This document shows, piece after piece, positions 24,492 to 34,360 of a stretch of DNA of 64,000 nucleotides; position 1 is the stretch's first letter; every line of letters starts with the position of its first letter. This DNA comes from an uncultured Candidatus Melainabacteria bacterium. GTDB taxonomy: Bacteria; Cyanobacteriota; Vampirovibrionia; Gastranaerophilales; Gastranaerophilaceae. The notes under the pieces are model-generated. The model saw only the letters and a program-made list of their open reading frames with translations. It was not told where the DNA came from and did not search any database. A program made the translations under genes and the position numbers. The stretch is taken from NCBI GenBank assembly GCA_934718275.1, contig CAKUZD010000008.1:3180-67179 (forward strand). The letters run 5' to 3'.

Positions 24492-25151
24492 ATGTCGATA
24501 AATATATTACTTGTAGAAGATCAAAAACTTATCAGAGTTGGGTTAAAATCTTTATTTGAGGGGCAAGATGAACTTATCGTTGCTTCAGAGGCTGAAAATG
24601 GGAAGGAGGCTGTTGAAAAATATAAGATTTCTCATCCTGATATTGTTTTGATGGATATTGGTTTGCCTGATATTTCAGGAATAGAGGCAACTAAAAGGAT
24701 TTTAGAAATTAACAGTAGAGCTCGTGTTATAATCTTGACTTCGCATTTGAGTGAACAAGAAGTTTTAAATTCCTTACATGCAGGAGCTTGTGCTTATGTT
24801 ATGAAAGATATAGGTACGGATATTTTAAAAATGATAATAAAAACAGTTTATGACGGGGCTATGTGGTTAGACCCTCAGGTTGTTCCAATTTTGAGAGAGA
24901 AAAATTGCGGAGTAATCCCACCTCGCCAAATGTCGCGTGCTATGTTTAAAGAACAACACGCCAATTTAACTCAAAGAGAATATGAAGTCTTAAAATTGGT
25001 TGTAGATGGTATGTCAAATAGTGAAATTGCGGAAGAATTAACTATTTCAGAGCATACAGCAAAAGCCCATGTTTGCAATATTATTCAAAAACTGGTTGTT
25101 GATGATAGAACTCAAGCAGCGGTAAAAGCTTTAAAAGAGGGGTTGGTTTAG
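24492..25151 (+). CDS. NarL/FixJ-family response regulator (orphan)
   Basis: The 219-residue product has a receiver domain with the acidic pocket (LLVEDQK), the phospho-acceptor Asp in PDIVLMDIGLPD near residue 54, the Thr of ILTSH and the Lys of VMKD. A LuxR-type HTH follows (LTQREYEVLKLVVDGMSNSE, then the recognition helix SEHTAKAHVCNII). The start follows AGGGAGAAATACT. No histidine kinase is adjacent. The 65-aa LuxR-type protein at 37235 has a related HTH without a receiver. Confidence 0.93.
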   Translation: MSINILLVEDQKLIRVGLKSLFEGQDELIVASEAENGKEAVEKYKISHPDIVLMDIGLPDISGIEATKRILEINSRARVIILTSHLSEQEVLNSLHAGACAYVMKDIGTDILKMIIKTVYDGAMWLDPQVVPILREKNCGVIPPRQMSRAMFKEQHANLTQREYEVLKLVVDGMSNSEIAEELTISEHTAKAHVCNIIQKLVVDDRTQAAVKALKEGLV

Positions 25152-25162
25152 TTGTTCTTTAA

Positions 25163-26530
25163 CTAAAAGTCTCTGGGTTTTACTCCTTTAATCCAATTTG
25201 ATTCAATGGTTTCTAATGAAATTCCCTTTGTTTCCGGAACAAGGAAGTAAACAAATATTATACATAGCAAAGAAACTGCTGCAAATATCCAAAATGTATA
25301 AGCTCCACCTATTCTATGAATTAAAACAGGGAAACTTCCGACAACAAAAAAGTTGAATGCAAAGTTTGCGACTGTACACAAGCTCATAGCTAAACCTCTT
25401 ATCTTTAGAGGGAATACTTCTGATACAATTATCCATCCGATAGGGCCGAGGCTGAATGCAAAACAAATTATGTATGTGGCAAGACTTCCGACTGCAACCC
25501 ATTTTAAACTGTCTCCAAGGATATTAGCCCAATAGAAGGCGCATCCCAAGCCAACCAAACTTAGCATAACTCCGGTCAAGCCAATATATAGTAAAGGTTT
25601 TCTTCCAAATTTGTCAGTGAAAAATACTGCAATAATTGTCATTAAGAAGTTTATTAAGCCAATTCCGGCAGTTGCGTAAATTGCATTTGTATTACTGTCA
25701 AACCCCGCAATTTTAAAGATTGTTGGAGCATAATAAATTATGGTATTTATACCTGTACAAATTTGAGCAAACATAATTCCTATACCGACTATAAAAGGCA
25801 TAATCATCCACTTTTTAAATCGGATTTTTTTATTTTCACCAAGTTCAGATTTTAAAGTTTCCTTAATTTCTTCAACTTCTTTTTCTGCATCAGCATCCGG
25901 TTCTATTTTTTTGTAAATTTTTCGAGCTTCTTCTTCTCTATTTTTGCTGATTAACCATCTTGGTGTATCGCCCAAAAACGTCATGCCAATTAACAAAATA
26001 AGTCCAGGGACAACTCCTGCAAATAACATCCATCTCCAATTATAAATAGCATTTGCAAAAGCTCCGTTGACAATATATGAGAAAAGTATTCCGGCTGTGA
26101 TTGCCCATTGATATAATGAAACAAGTGTTCCTCTTAATTGTTTTGGAGCAACTTCTGACAAGTATAACGGAACAATGAAGTTTACAATACCAACAGCCAA
26201 ACCGACAAGAATTCTAGATAAAATCAATATATAAATATTTGGAGCCAATGCGCATAATATAGAGCCAACAATAAAAATAATTGCTGTTGCAATAATTATT
26301 TTTTTTCTGCCAAATATATCAGCAAGAATACCATTGGTTGCAGCTCCAATAACCGCTCCAATTAATACGGAACTAACCAAAAAGCCTTGCAAATAATCAG
26401 ATAAATCCCATGTCTGATTTATAAATAACAAAGCACCTGATATTACACCTGTATCAAAACCTGATAATAAACCTCCCAAAGATGCTACTATTGCTACGAA
26501 GTAAAGCCAAAAATAAACAAATCTTTTCAT
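25163..26530 (-). CDS. Sugar porter family MFS transporter
   Basis: The product is a 12-helix major facilitator of the sugar:proton symporter group. Family signatures are FGRKK after helix 2, LYLSEVAPKQLRG after helix 4, the central hydrophilic loop, FGRKPLL after helix 8, and PETKGISLE after helix 12. I place the start at ATG 26530 (MKRFVYFW, 455 residues) because AGGAG lies eight bases before it; a longer frame from 26569 lacks this. It is convergent with the response regulator, 11 bases away. A xylose-, galactose- or arabinose-type substrate is likely but not determinable. Confidence 0.93.
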   Translation of the reverse strand: MKRFVYFWLYFVAIVASLGGLLSGFDTGVISGALLFINQTWDLSDYLQGFLVSSVLIGAVIGAATNGILADIFGRKKIIIATAIIFIVGSILCALAPNIYILILSRILVGLAVGIVNFIVPLYLSEVAPKQLRGTLVSLYQWAITAGILFSYIVNGAFANAIYNWRWMLFAGVVPGLILLIGMTFLGDTPRWLISKNREEEARKIYKKIEPDADAEKEVEEIKETLKSELGENKKIRFKKWMIMPFIVGIGIMFAQICTGINTIIYYAPTIFKIAGFDSNTNAIYATAGIGLINFLMTIIAVFFTDKFGRKPLLYIGLTGVMLSLVGLGCAFYWANILGDSLKWVAVGSLATYIICFAFSLGPIGWIIVSEVFPLKIRGLAMSLCTVANFAFNFFVVGSFPVLIHRIGGAYTFWIFAAVSLLCIIFVYFLVPETKGISLETIESNWIKGVKPRDF

Positions 26531-26652
26531 TGATATAACTCCTATACAATATGTTATATAAATTCCCAAAAATTTTCAAAAATTAACATAAAAATATGTA
26601 CAAAATTTATAAAAAATGCTAATATATTTTTATTATAAATAAGGAGGGAATT

Positions 26653-27231
26653 ATGAAAAAGTTTTTGGCGGTTTTGTTTATGATGCTTGTAATGCAAACA
26701 GTTGTATTTGCAGATGCTGAAACAGATATGCATCAGGCATATATTGCAAAAATTCAAGCCCAAGGAATAAGATATAATACGTTTAATTTTATGGGAGCTT
26801 TGGCAGAGGGAAATACTCAACTTGCAGATTTGTTTATTAAATCCGGTATGAGTCCGGATTCTACTTTTATGAAAACACCTGCGATTTATATTGCAATTAC
26901 GAGTAAACAAAATGATTCGGTAAAGTTTCTTTTAGAAAATGGAGTTGATCCGAATAAAGAATTAGCGGGATTTACTCCTTTGATTATGGCAATAAAAAAC
27001 AAAGATGCAAAAATTGTTGAAACTTTAATAGCTTATGGTGCTAATGTTAATAAGGAAGCTGCTTATACGAAACCTTTAGCTTATGCAATTCAAAAAAAAC
27101 AACCAAAAATTGTAGAGCTGTTAATCAATGCAGGAGCAAAGCCGGATAACGAAATTCTTGCAAAAGCTTTAAAATCAAATGATAATTATATAAAAGATGC
27201 TGTTTTAAGACGCTATAAGACAATGGATTAA
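26653..27231 (+). CDS. Exported ankyrin-repeat protein
   Basis: The 192-residue product has a signal peptide (MKKFLAVLFMMLVMQTVVFA-DAE). It has about four ankyrin repeats from residue 40 to 180, seen as FMGALAEGNTQLADLFIKSG, then TPAIYIAITSKQNDSVKFLL, GFTPLIMAIKNKDAKIVETL and KPLAYAIQKKQPKIVELLIN. Ankyrin repeats bind other proteins; export suggests a periplasmic partner. The start follows TAAGGAGGGAATT. A strong terminator follows the stop. Confidence 0.9.
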   Translation: MKKFLAVLFMMLVMQTVVFADAETDMHQAYIAKIQAQGIRYNTFNFMGALAEGNTQLADLFIKSGMSPDSTFMKTPAIYIAITSKQNDSVKFLLENGVDPNKELAGFTPLIMAIKNKDAKIVETLIAYGANVNKEAAYTKPLAYAIQKKQPKIVELLINAGAKPDNEILAKALKSNDNYIKDAVLRRYKTMD

Positions 27232-27243
27232 TAAAAATGAAAG

Positions 27244-27279
27244 TCCTTCCTTAACAATTATTTTTTAAGGAAGGATTTT
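27244..27279 (+). terminator. Rho-independent terminator of the ankyrin gene
   Basis: TCCTTCCTTAA pairs with TTAAGGAAGGA around a ten-base loop and is followed by TTTTC. Confidence 0.88.
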
Positions 27280-27322
27280 CTGTTTATAACCATACAAATA
27301 GAGTATTATTAAGGTTTGTATG

Positions 27323-27370
27323 TTGACATAAAAAAATGATATTTTACTATTTGGAGTAGAAAATTCTACT
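27323..27370 (+). promoter_or_regulatory. Efflux operon promoter with palindromic operator candidate
   Basis: A consensus TTGACA at 27323-27328 and TACTAT at 27345-27350 (16-base spacer) form the promoter. Five bases after the -10, AGTAGAAAATTCTACT at 27355-27370 is an inverted repeat with two perfect 7-base arms, sitting on the expected transcription start. This is where a TetR- or MarR-like repressor would act; no such regulator is adjacent. Confidence 0.6.
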
Positions 27371-27386
27371 ATATATGGAGAGATGT

Positions 27387-28526
27387 ATGAAAATTAATTT
27401 AACTAGAAAACAATGGGGAATAATAGTTCTTTTAGTAATTATTGTTCCGATAGTTTATAACAAAGCATCAGGGTATGTAATGGGTATGGTGCAAAAGAAA
27501 ATGATGAGTATGCCTAAAGAGGTTGAAGTAGATACTCCTCATATCGAATCAATGAATGTTTCTGCAGAATCTACAGGTAGGGTAGAAGCAGAATATTCTG
27601 TAGATTTGGTTGCCAGGGTTCCGGGTTTTTTGTTGAAAAAATATTTTAAAGAAGGTGATTTTGTAAAAAAAGGTCAACTGTTGTTTCAAATAGATCCTAG
27701 AGAATATCAAATTGAGGTTAATAATTCAAAAGCGAATTTAAATCAGTATGGAGCATTATTGAAAAATTCTCAACAAGAATTAAATCGTGCAAATGCATTG
27801 ATAAAGGAAGATTTAATCAGTCGTTCAGATGTTGATTCAAGCTTGGCAACGAGAAATCAAAACAGGGCACAATATGAAGCTGCAAGACAACAATTGGAAC
27901 TTGCAAGGGTAAACTTAAGTTATACTGCAATAAAATCTCCAATTGATGGAAGAATTGGTAAGGTAAATATTACCGAAGGAAATTATGTTTCTCCAACATC
28001 AGGTTCTTTGGTTAATGTGTCTAGTGTAAATCCTGTTTATGTTACTTTTAGTTTGAAAAGTGATGATTTTGTGAAACTTTTGAAGGGTAGTGACAGATTT
28101 AAAGATGCTCAGGTAAAAGTTCAATTTGATAATGGTACATATTATGACAAAATTGGAAAAGTAAATTTTGTTGATAACCAAATCGACAAAGATTCCGGTT
28201 CAGTAAAAATGCGTGCAACATTCGATAATTCAAAGATGTGGCTTGTTCCCGGAGATTACATGAAAGTTACAATTATTGCGCCTAAACAGGTTAAGTTTAT
28301 GACAGTTCCTCAATCTTGTACAAAAGGAGATGCTATGAGCGGTTACTATGTTTGGGCTGTGGAAGATAATAAGGCTGTAAGAAAAGATATTGAGGTATCT
28401 GATGTTATTAATAATAATTGGGTTGTGAAAAAAGGATTAGATTTGTCTGATGTGATTGTTACATCCGGTATTCAAAATATTAATACAGAAGGTCAGAAAC
28501 TAAAAGTTGTAACTAAAAAGGATTAA
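27387..28526 (+). CDS. RND efflux membrane fusion protein (HlyD/AcrA family)
   Basis: This is the periplasmic adaptor of a tripartite pump. From ATG 27387 (MKINLTRKQW), chosen because GGAG lies six bases upstream, the product has 379 residues. It has an N-terminal membrane anchor (IIVLLVIIVPIVY), the lipoyl half GRVEAEYSVDLVARVPGFLL, a helical hairpin (about 95-160), the second lipoyl half with SPIDGRIGKVNITEGNYV, and the beta-barrel domain with FVDNQIDKDSGSVKMRATFD. The RND pump gene follows after three bases. Confidence 0.95.
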   Translation: MKINLTRKQWGIIVLLVIIVPIVYNKASGYVMGMVQKKMMSMPKEVEVDTPHIESMNVSAESTGRVEAEYSVDLVARVPGFLLKKYFKEGDFVKKGQLLFQIDPREYQIEVNNSKANLNQYGALLKNSQQELNRANALIKEDLISRSDVDSSLATRNQNRAQYEAARQQLELARVNLSYTAIKSPIDGRIGKVNITEGNYVSPTSGSLVNVSSVNPVYVTFSLKSDDFVKLLKGSDRFKDAQVKVQFDNGTYYDKIGKVNFVDNQIDKDSGSVKMRATFDNSKMWLVPGDYMKVTIIAPKQVKFMTVPQSCTKGDAMSGYYVWAVEDNKAVRKDIEVSDVINNNWVVKKGLDLSDVIVTSGIQNINTEGQKLKVVTKKD

Positions 28527-28529
28527 TAA

Positions 28530-31500
28530 ATGAAAAAAATATTTGATAAAGATAAACTGTTCTTCTTTATAAGAAAGCCTAGATTTGCTTTAGTAATATC
28601 TGTTTGCATTGTAATTTTGGGTATAATTTCAATGATGAGCTTAAAGCAAGAGAGTTATCCTGATGTCACTCCGCCGCAAGTTCAGGTATCTGCATCATAC
28701 CAAGGTGCAAGTGCTGAAGTTATAGAATCTTCAATTGCGACAGTGTTAGAAAATAAATTGAATGGTGTTGAGGATATGACATATATGACTTCAACATCTT
28801 ATGATGGAAGTTATAGTTTAACTTTATATTTTAAAGTGGGTTCTGATAAAAACGTTAATTTGATGAATGTTCAAAATAGAATTCAACAGGTTCAATCTCA
28901 ATTGCCGGAAGAAGTTCAAAGGACAGGGGTTACAGCAGTTAGTAGGACTTCCGGTTCAGGAGCTATTATTTTAACACTTTATCCCGAGTCCGGAAATTGG
29001 AATCAATTAGACTTAACAAATTATGGTTCTATATACATTAAAGATGAATTAAAACGTATTGATGGTGTTGCGGATGTAAATGTTTACGGAGCAGGTGATT
29101 ATTCTATGAGAATATGGCTTGATCCACAAAAAATGGCCGGCTTAAATGTTTCTACAAGTGATATTAAATCAGCTGTTACATCTCAAAATACTCAGATTAC
29201 GGCAGGTGCGTTAGGTCAATTACCTACTGATGAAAAACAAGCTTTACAAATAACATTAAAAACTAAGGGCAGATTGGATAATGTAAAAGATTTTGAAAAT
29301 ATTATTATTCGTTCAAATTCTGATGGTTCAAATGTTCGATTGAAAGATGTTGCAAAAGTAGAATTAGGGGCATCTTCTTATTCAAATTTGGGTTTGGTTA
29401 ATGGAAAACCTTCTGCGGTTGTAATGATTTCTCAATTATCTGATGCCAATGTTATAAATTTGTCAAAAAATGTCAAGGCAAAGGTTGATGAATTGAATTC
29501 TAAAATGACAAATGGTATTAAAATTTTGTACGTAAAAGATGATGCCAATTATATTCAAGAATCTATGGGAGAGGTTGAATTTACAATTCTTTTGACTGCA
29601 TTAATTGTTGTGGTTATTATTTTCCTATTCTTGGGTGATGGAATGGCGACTTTAGTACCTTGTGTCACAATTCCGGTGTCTTTAATCGGTACATTCTTTG
29701 CTTTAAAAGCTGCCGGCATGTCAATAAATTTGTTAACATTGTTTGCCCTTGTTTTGGCTGTTGGGGTAGTTGTAGATGATGCTATTGTTGTAATTGAGAA
29801 TGTAAAACGCCATATTGATGAAGGGAAATCTGCAATTATGGCAACACAAATTACGATGCAAGAAGTTGGATTTGCTCTTGTTGCGATGGCATTGGTGTTA
29901 ATGGCAGTATTTGTTCCGATTACGTTTATGAGCGGAATGACAGGTGTGATGTATAAGCAATTTGCAGTGTGTATTGCTGTTTCAATTGCAATATCTGCGC
30001 TTTGTGCATTAACACTTTCTCCGGCCATGTGTTCTCATTTCTTAGGACAAGAGAAAAAAGAAATTGATCTTTCAAACAAGCCGACATTAAGACATTTGGA
30101 GAATATAAAAGAGAAAATATTTAAACGTACATCTGTACTTGTTAAAGATTTCAATGATATGTTTTCAAAAGTTGAAGATTTTTATTTAGAATATGTTGAA
30201 AAATTTGTTTTTGATAAAAAACTAACCATAATGATTTATGGTTTGATTATATTATTAACATTGATATCATTTAAAACTATTTCAACAGGATTTATTCCGG
30301 ATGAAGATCAAGGTATTTTACTTGCAAGTATAACTTTGCCTGATGGAGCATCTTTATCCAGAACGGAAGAAGTTTCCAGACGTTTTACAGAACAAATAAA
30401 GCTTATTGATGGTATTGATGAACAAAAATTAACAGTGTTTGGAGGAAACGGTTCTGCTAACCAATCTACAGTAATTATTCAGTTAGAGGATTATGCTGCG
30501 AGGAAAATGACTCCGGTAAAATGGATTAAGAGAAAAATAAAAGGTCAACCGACAAACCTTTCCCATACAGCTATTTTATCCCAAATCAGGGCAATTGCGG
30601 CTAATACGAAAGAAGCTTCAATTCAAGCATTTTCCCCTCCTGCAATTATGGGAATGAGTATGATGGGTGGCTTTGAATTCCAAATGTTGTCACAAGGCGA
30701 GTATACTCCGCAGGAAATGGAAGTATGGGCAAATAAATTGATTGCAGCAGCTAATCAAAACCCAAACTTGTCAAGTGTTTATACTTCTTTCCAAGCGAAT
30801 GTTCCTCAATATATTGTAGATATTGATTATGATAAAGCTCTTGCTCAAAATGTTGATTTGACAGAACTTGCATCTACTTTGTCGTCAATGCTTGGGACAT
30901 ATTATATCAATGATTTTAATAAATATGATAGAGTATTTAAAGTTCAAATGCAGGCAGAGAGCAGATTTAGAGGTAAAGCTTCTGATTTATCAGGAATTTA
31001 CGTAAAAAATAGAAATGGTGTTATGGTGCCTATTATGTCAATAATTAAACTTGAACAGTCAATTGGTACGGCATCAATTTCGAGATATAACCAATATAAA
31101 TCAGTACAAGTTCAGGGACAACAAGCTGCAGGGAAAAGTTCAGGAGATGCTATGAATGCCATGGAAAGCGTTGCAAAACAGGTTCTTCCTTCAGATATGA
31201 CTTATGACTGGTCAGGTACTTCTGCTCAAGAAAGGGAGGCTTCCGGTCAAACCGTAATTATTATTACAATGGCGTTAATTTTTGTATATTTGTTCCTCGT
31301 TGCGTTGTATGAAAGTTATACAATTCCTATTGCGGTATTGTTGATTTCGCCTATTGCAGCATTGGGAGCTTTGTTGTTCCAAATGATGATTAATCAGTCA
31401 TTTGATATTTATTCACAAGTAGGGATGATTACATTAATTGGGCTCGCTGCTAAGCAATCTATTTTGATTGTAGAATTTGCAAAAGAAGAACATGAGAAAA

Positions 31501-31781
31501 ATGGTTTACCTGTTAAAGATGCAGCCATAAAAGCTGCGAAATTAAGATTTAGAGCTATTATGATGACAGAGCTTGCATTTATTTTAGGTGTTTTACCTAT
31601 GATTTTTGCAACAGGAGCCGGAGCAAATTCCAGGATTTCTGTCGGTTCTACTGTGTTTGGTGGGATGATTGCTGCTGCAACTCTTGGGGCAGTTTTAACT
31701 CCTGCTTTTTATGTAATTATTCAAGAATTTGTTGATAAGTTTCCTAAAAAAGAAATAACAGAAAAAGATTTGGAGATATAA
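28530..31781 (+). CDS. RND multidrug efflux transporter (HAE1/AcrB type)
   Basis: The 1083-residue inner-membrane pump has the normal length for HAE1 transporters and two repeats of one plus five membrane helices. The proton-relay aspartates are present in VGVVVDDAIVVIENV (helix 4). Other landmarks are the N-terminal SYPDVTPPQVQVSASYQGAS, the periplasmic docking loops, and the second half starting near residue 570. It probably exports drugs, bile salts or lipophilic compounds by proton antiport; the true substrate is unknown. It sits between the fusion protein (3-base gap) and the outer-membrane channel (1-base gap). Confidence 0.96.
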   Translation: MKKIFDKDKLFFFIRKPRFALVISVCIVILGIISMMSLKQESYPDVTPPQVQVSASYQGASAEVIESSIATVLENKLNGVEDMTYMTSTSYDGSYSLTLYFKVGSDKNVNLMNVQNRIQQVQSQLPEEVQRTGVTAVSRTSGSGAIILTLYPESGNWNQLDLTNYGSIYIKDELKRIDGVADVNVYGAGDYSMRIWLDPQKMAGLNVSTSDIKSAVTSQNTQITAGALGQLPTDEKQALQITLKTKGRLDNVKDFENIIIRSNSDGSNVRLKDVAKVELGASSYSNLGLVNGKPSAVVMISQLSDANVINLSKNVKAKVDELNSKMTNGIKILYVKDDANYIQESMGEVEFTILLTALIVVVIIFLFLGDGMATLVPCVTIPVSLIGTFFALKAAGMSINLLTLFALVLAVGVVVDDAIVVIENVKRHIDEGKSAIMATQITMQEVGFALVAMALVLMAVFVPITFMSGMTGVMYKQFAVCIAVSIAISALCALTLSPAMCSHFLGQEKKEIDLSNKPTLRHLENIKEKIFKRTSVLVKDFNDMFSKVEDFYLEYVEKFVFDKKLTIMIYGLIILLTLISFKTISTGFIPDEDQGILLASITLPDGASLSRTEEVSRRFTEQIKLIDGIDEQKLTVFGGNGSANQSTVIIQLEDYAARKMTPVKWIKRKIKGQPTNLSHTAILSQIRAIAANTKEASIQAFSPPAIMGMSMMGGFEFQMLSQGEYTPQEMEVWANKLIAAANQNPNLSSVYTSFQANVPQYIVDIDYDKALAQNVDLTELASTLSSMLGTYYINDFNKYDRVFKVQMQAESRFRGKASDLSGIYVKNRNGVMVPIMSIIKLEQSIGTASISRYNQYKSVQVQGQQAAGKSSGDAMNAMESVAKQVLPSDMTYDWSGTSAQEREASGQTVIIITMALIFVYLFLVALYESYTIPIAVLLISPIAALGALLFQMMINQSFDIYSQVGMITLIGLAAKQSILIVEFAKEEHEKNGLPVKDAAIKAAKLRFRAIMMTELAFILGVLPMIFATGAGANSRISVGSTVFGGMIAAATLGAVLTPAFYVIIQEFVDKFPKKEITEKDLEI

Positions 31782-31782
31782 G

Positions 31783-33294
31783 ATGAAGAAGATTGTTAGT
31801 TTAGCTTTAATATGTTCTGTTTTAACACTTTCAGCAATATCACCCGTACTTGCCAAAGAAAATAAAAAGTCAATTAAAGAAGATAAACGCAAAATTGAAA
31901 TAGTTAAACCGGATAAAACCAAAGTTAACAAAATACAAGAAAAGCGTAAAAATGATGATAATGCAAAAATAAAAAGGGAAACATCTAATGAAGCTGAAGG
32001 GATGTATGAATCTAAATTCCCTGTAATAAATAGTAAAATTGAATATGCTGACATGCAAGGCGAGGTTTCTCTTGTTGATTGTATAAAATTAGCAATTACT
32101 CATCATCCGGCTATTATGTCATCTATCAGTAATTCTGAAATTTATAAATCAAGAGTCGGGCAAGCTTGGGCAAATTATTTCCCTACATTGGGTGCAGGAG
32201 TCAGTTATTCGCGAAATGATATGCTTATGACAATGGGTGGGGCTTATGCAAGTATGATGTCTCAAAAATATAATATGTACTACGTTCCAACTGTTTCCGC
32301 AAATTTACTGTTGTTTGATTTTGGAAAAACAAAAGCCAATGCAGATGCCGCTAAAAGAAATTATGAAGCTTCCAGGCTTGATGCGGAACAAAGTATTGAA
32401 ACTGTTATTTATAATGTAAAAGTTGCATATTATAACCTTGTTTTTGCAGAAATACAAAAAACAGTTTATGAAGATACGGTTAAAGACTTTGAACTTCAAT
32501 TGAAGCAAGCCAAAGCTCAATACCAAATAGGAAGAAAAGCTAAAATTGATGTTACGACTGCTGAGTATAATTTAGGAAATGCAAAAGTTAATTTGATTAA
32601 AGCTAAAAATACAATGGAATTGGCAGCGGCGGAATTGGCTAATGCAGTCGGTATTCCTGAGCTTGAAGGGGTTATATTAAAAGACAAAATGAACTCTAAA
32701 GCTTATGATGTTAATTTTAAAGACTTATTAAGTACTGCACAGTCCTCACGACCGGCTTTGCTTTCTGCTAAAAAAGCTATGGATGCCGCCGAACTGAATG
32801 TAAGAGCAGCTAAAAGAGCTTTTTCTCCTGATTTAAGTGCTTTTGGGTCTTATAGTAGGGGTGGAAGAAGGATTGATGCTGATTATGGCTATCAAGCAGG
32901 TGTGCAATTGAATTATTCTTCAATAAATTTGATGTTATTAAAAAAACAAGTTGATGAGGCGAAAGCTACTTATCGAAAATATGTTGCAGATTATGAGCAA
33001 CAAAGACAAAATGTTTATTTAGAAGTAAAAAGTGCATATATAAGCCTGTTAAATTCACATGATAGTCTGGATGTTTCAAAACTTGCATTACAACAAGCAA
33101 AAGAAAGGCAATATCAAGCATTTAGGAGGTATCAGGTAGGACTTGGTGATGCAATCGAGTTTAAGGATGCAGAAAACAGTTATTTAAATGCTCAATTGGA
33201 TTATTATTCAAACCTATTGAATTACAATGTAAATGCAGCGGAATTGGAGCGAGTCATTGGAGCTCCTATTCATGAATCCAATCAAGATTTATAA
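31783..33294 (+). CDS. TolC-family outer membrane efflux protein
   Basis: The product has 503 residues: a signal peptide (MKKIVSLALICSVLTLSAIS...LAK), an unusual Lys-rich linker of about 50 residues (27-75), then two outer-membrane efflux repeats with long helices (LVDCIKLAITHHPAIMSS; NYEASRLDAEQSIETVIYNV; KAQYQIGRKAKIDVTTAEYN). The second repeat has RRYQVGLGDAIEFKDAENSY. It forms the outer-membrane channel of the pump, and so implies a diderm envelope. It is the last gene of the operon and ends in a terminator. Confidence 0.94.
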   Translation: MKKIVSLALICSVLTLSAISPVLAKENKKSIKEDKRKIEIVKPDKTKVNKIQEKRKNDDNAKIKRETSNEAEGMYESKFPVINSKIEYADMQGEVSLVDCIKLAITHHPAIMSSISNSEIYKSRVGQAWANYFPTLGAGVSYSRNDMLMTMGGAYASMMSQKYNMYYVPTVSANLLLFDFGKTKANADAAKRNYEASRLDAEQSIETVIYNVKVAYYNLVFAEIQKTVYEDTVKDFELQLKQAKAQYQIGRKAKIDVTTAEYNLGNAKVNLIKAKNTMELAAAELANAVGIPELEGVILKDKMNSKAYDVNFKDLLSTAQSSRPALLSAKKAMDAAELNVRAAKRAFSPDLSAFGSYSRGGRRIDADYGYQAGVQLNYSSINLMLLKKQVDEAKATYRKYVADYEQQRQNVYLEVKSAYISLLNSHDSLDVSKLALQQAKERQYQAFRRYQVGLGDAIEFKDAENSYLNAQLDYYSNLLNYNVNAAELERVIGAPIHESNQDL

Positions 33295-33319
33295 ATGTAT
33301 AAATTTTGCCAATATGAAA

Positions 33320-33347
33320 AGAGAGCCATCTAAGTGGCTCTTTTTTT
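33320..33347 (+). terminator. Rho-independent terminator of the efflux operon
   Basis: AGAGCCA and TGGCTCT pair around TCTAAG, followed by seven T. Confidence 0.88.
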
Positions 33348-33378
33348 GTGCAAAAAATGTTTTAATATGATATTTGCT

Positions 33379-34158
33379 TTATATCTTATAATTAATTCCG
33401 TGCTTTTTGAAAAGTTTGTTATAAAAATTGGCAAATTGTTTTAGCCTGCTTTCTGTTAATACCATCGGTAAAAATGGTCTGATTTTTGTATCTTGCCAGT
33501 TGTGAAGGTGTTGTTTTATATAGCTTTCGATAAACTTATTAACAAATTCTCCTGTGTCTTTACCCAATGATATCGAATTTTCATTCTCAATTTTTTTAAC
33601 CAGTTTTTCTGCTACCTGGCGATAATATGGTTGGACTTTTGGGTTGTTTTTAATATTGTTTAATATCTTTAATGTTACATAACTTGTGGTTAAATTTGGT
33701 TTAAGTCTGCATTTTAGATGGAATGGTATAGCGTTTGGGTACGCTTCGATATCTAAGGTTTTTATTCCGTTTTCTTTAAACTCTATAATGCTCGAAAGTC
33801 GTAAAATTTCTCCAAGTCCGCTTCTTCTTTGGGGTAAGTGTGTTTCTATATAGCCGTGGTTAATAGTTGCAGTTGATTTATTTATTGTATATTCGTAATG
33901 TCCAAGTGGTGATTTTTTCTCGTCTGTGATGACTGTATTAATTTTAATTGTGTCTGTGTTGTACTTTTCTTTCCTTGTTGTGGTTTTAATATATCCTGTG
34001 CCATTTTTATATTTGACTGGAGTTTTTTCTAGGATTTTATAGGTATTTGATTTGCTGGAGACATTTTTAAACCTTAATGACGAGTTTGTATTGTCGGTGT
34101 TGCTTCTTAGCCATCCAAACAGATTAAAGTTGTTAAATTTGGGCAATATTCTAAACAT
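33379..34158 (-). CDS. GNAT-like acetyltransferase-fold protein, hypothetical
   Basis: In the 259-residue product, residues about 90-160 fit a GNAT core: a strand (GHYEYTINKSTATINHGYIE), the acyl-CoA loop L-P-Q-R-R-S-G-L-G-E-I-L (matching R/Q-x-x-G-x-G/A), a helix, then IKTLDIEAYPNAIPFHLKCR resembling the strand-plus-helix containing N-x-x-x-x-F. The N-terminal 85 and C-terminal 90 residues are lineage-specific and mainly helical at the end. The substrate is unknown. It is convergent with the efflux operon. Confidence 0.6.
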   Translation of the reverse strand: MFRILPKFNNFNLFGWLRSNTDNTNSSLRFKNVSSKSNTYKILEKTPVKYKNGTGYIKTTTRKEKYNTDTIKINTVITDEKKSPLGHYEYTINKSTATINHGYIETHLPQRRSGLGEILRLSSIIEFKENGIKTLDIEAYPNAIPFHLKCRLKPNLTTSYVTLKILNNIKNNPKVQPYYRQVAEKLVKKIENENSISLGKDTGEFVNKFIESYIKQHLHNWQDTKIRPFLPMVLTESRLKQFANFYNKLFKKHGINYKI

Positions 34159-34330
34159 ATAGAAATTTAAAGCCTGTGAATAAAAATTTTTGTCACATGT
34201 AAAGAATATTAACAGAAAATAAGGTTATTAAAGCCTGTAAATAACTTTAGAGTTTAATTCGAGGATTGATTAACCAAACATTAAATGTAAAGAAATGTAA
34301 AAACAAATTTAAAATAGGCTGAAATCCAGT

Positions 34331-34360
34331 TATAATGCCTCTATGCTATGCTATGCTATG
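34331..34360 (+). promoter_or_regulatory. -10 element followed by CTATG pentamer repeats
   Basis: TATAAT at 34331-34336 is followed after four bases by four perfect CTATG copies (34341-34360), so transcription would start inside the repeat. No good -35 is visible. The rest of 34159-34481 holds no gene that I can see; two copies of AAAGCCTGTRAATAA (near 34169 and 34229) are the only other pattern. Confidence 0.4.

Noticed and set aside
29555..30028. Minus-strand frame of 157 codons inside the RND pump gene
   Set aside because: Its Thr/Ile/Ala-rich composition reflects the complement of membrane-helix codons; the plus-strand frame holds the conserved pump motifs.
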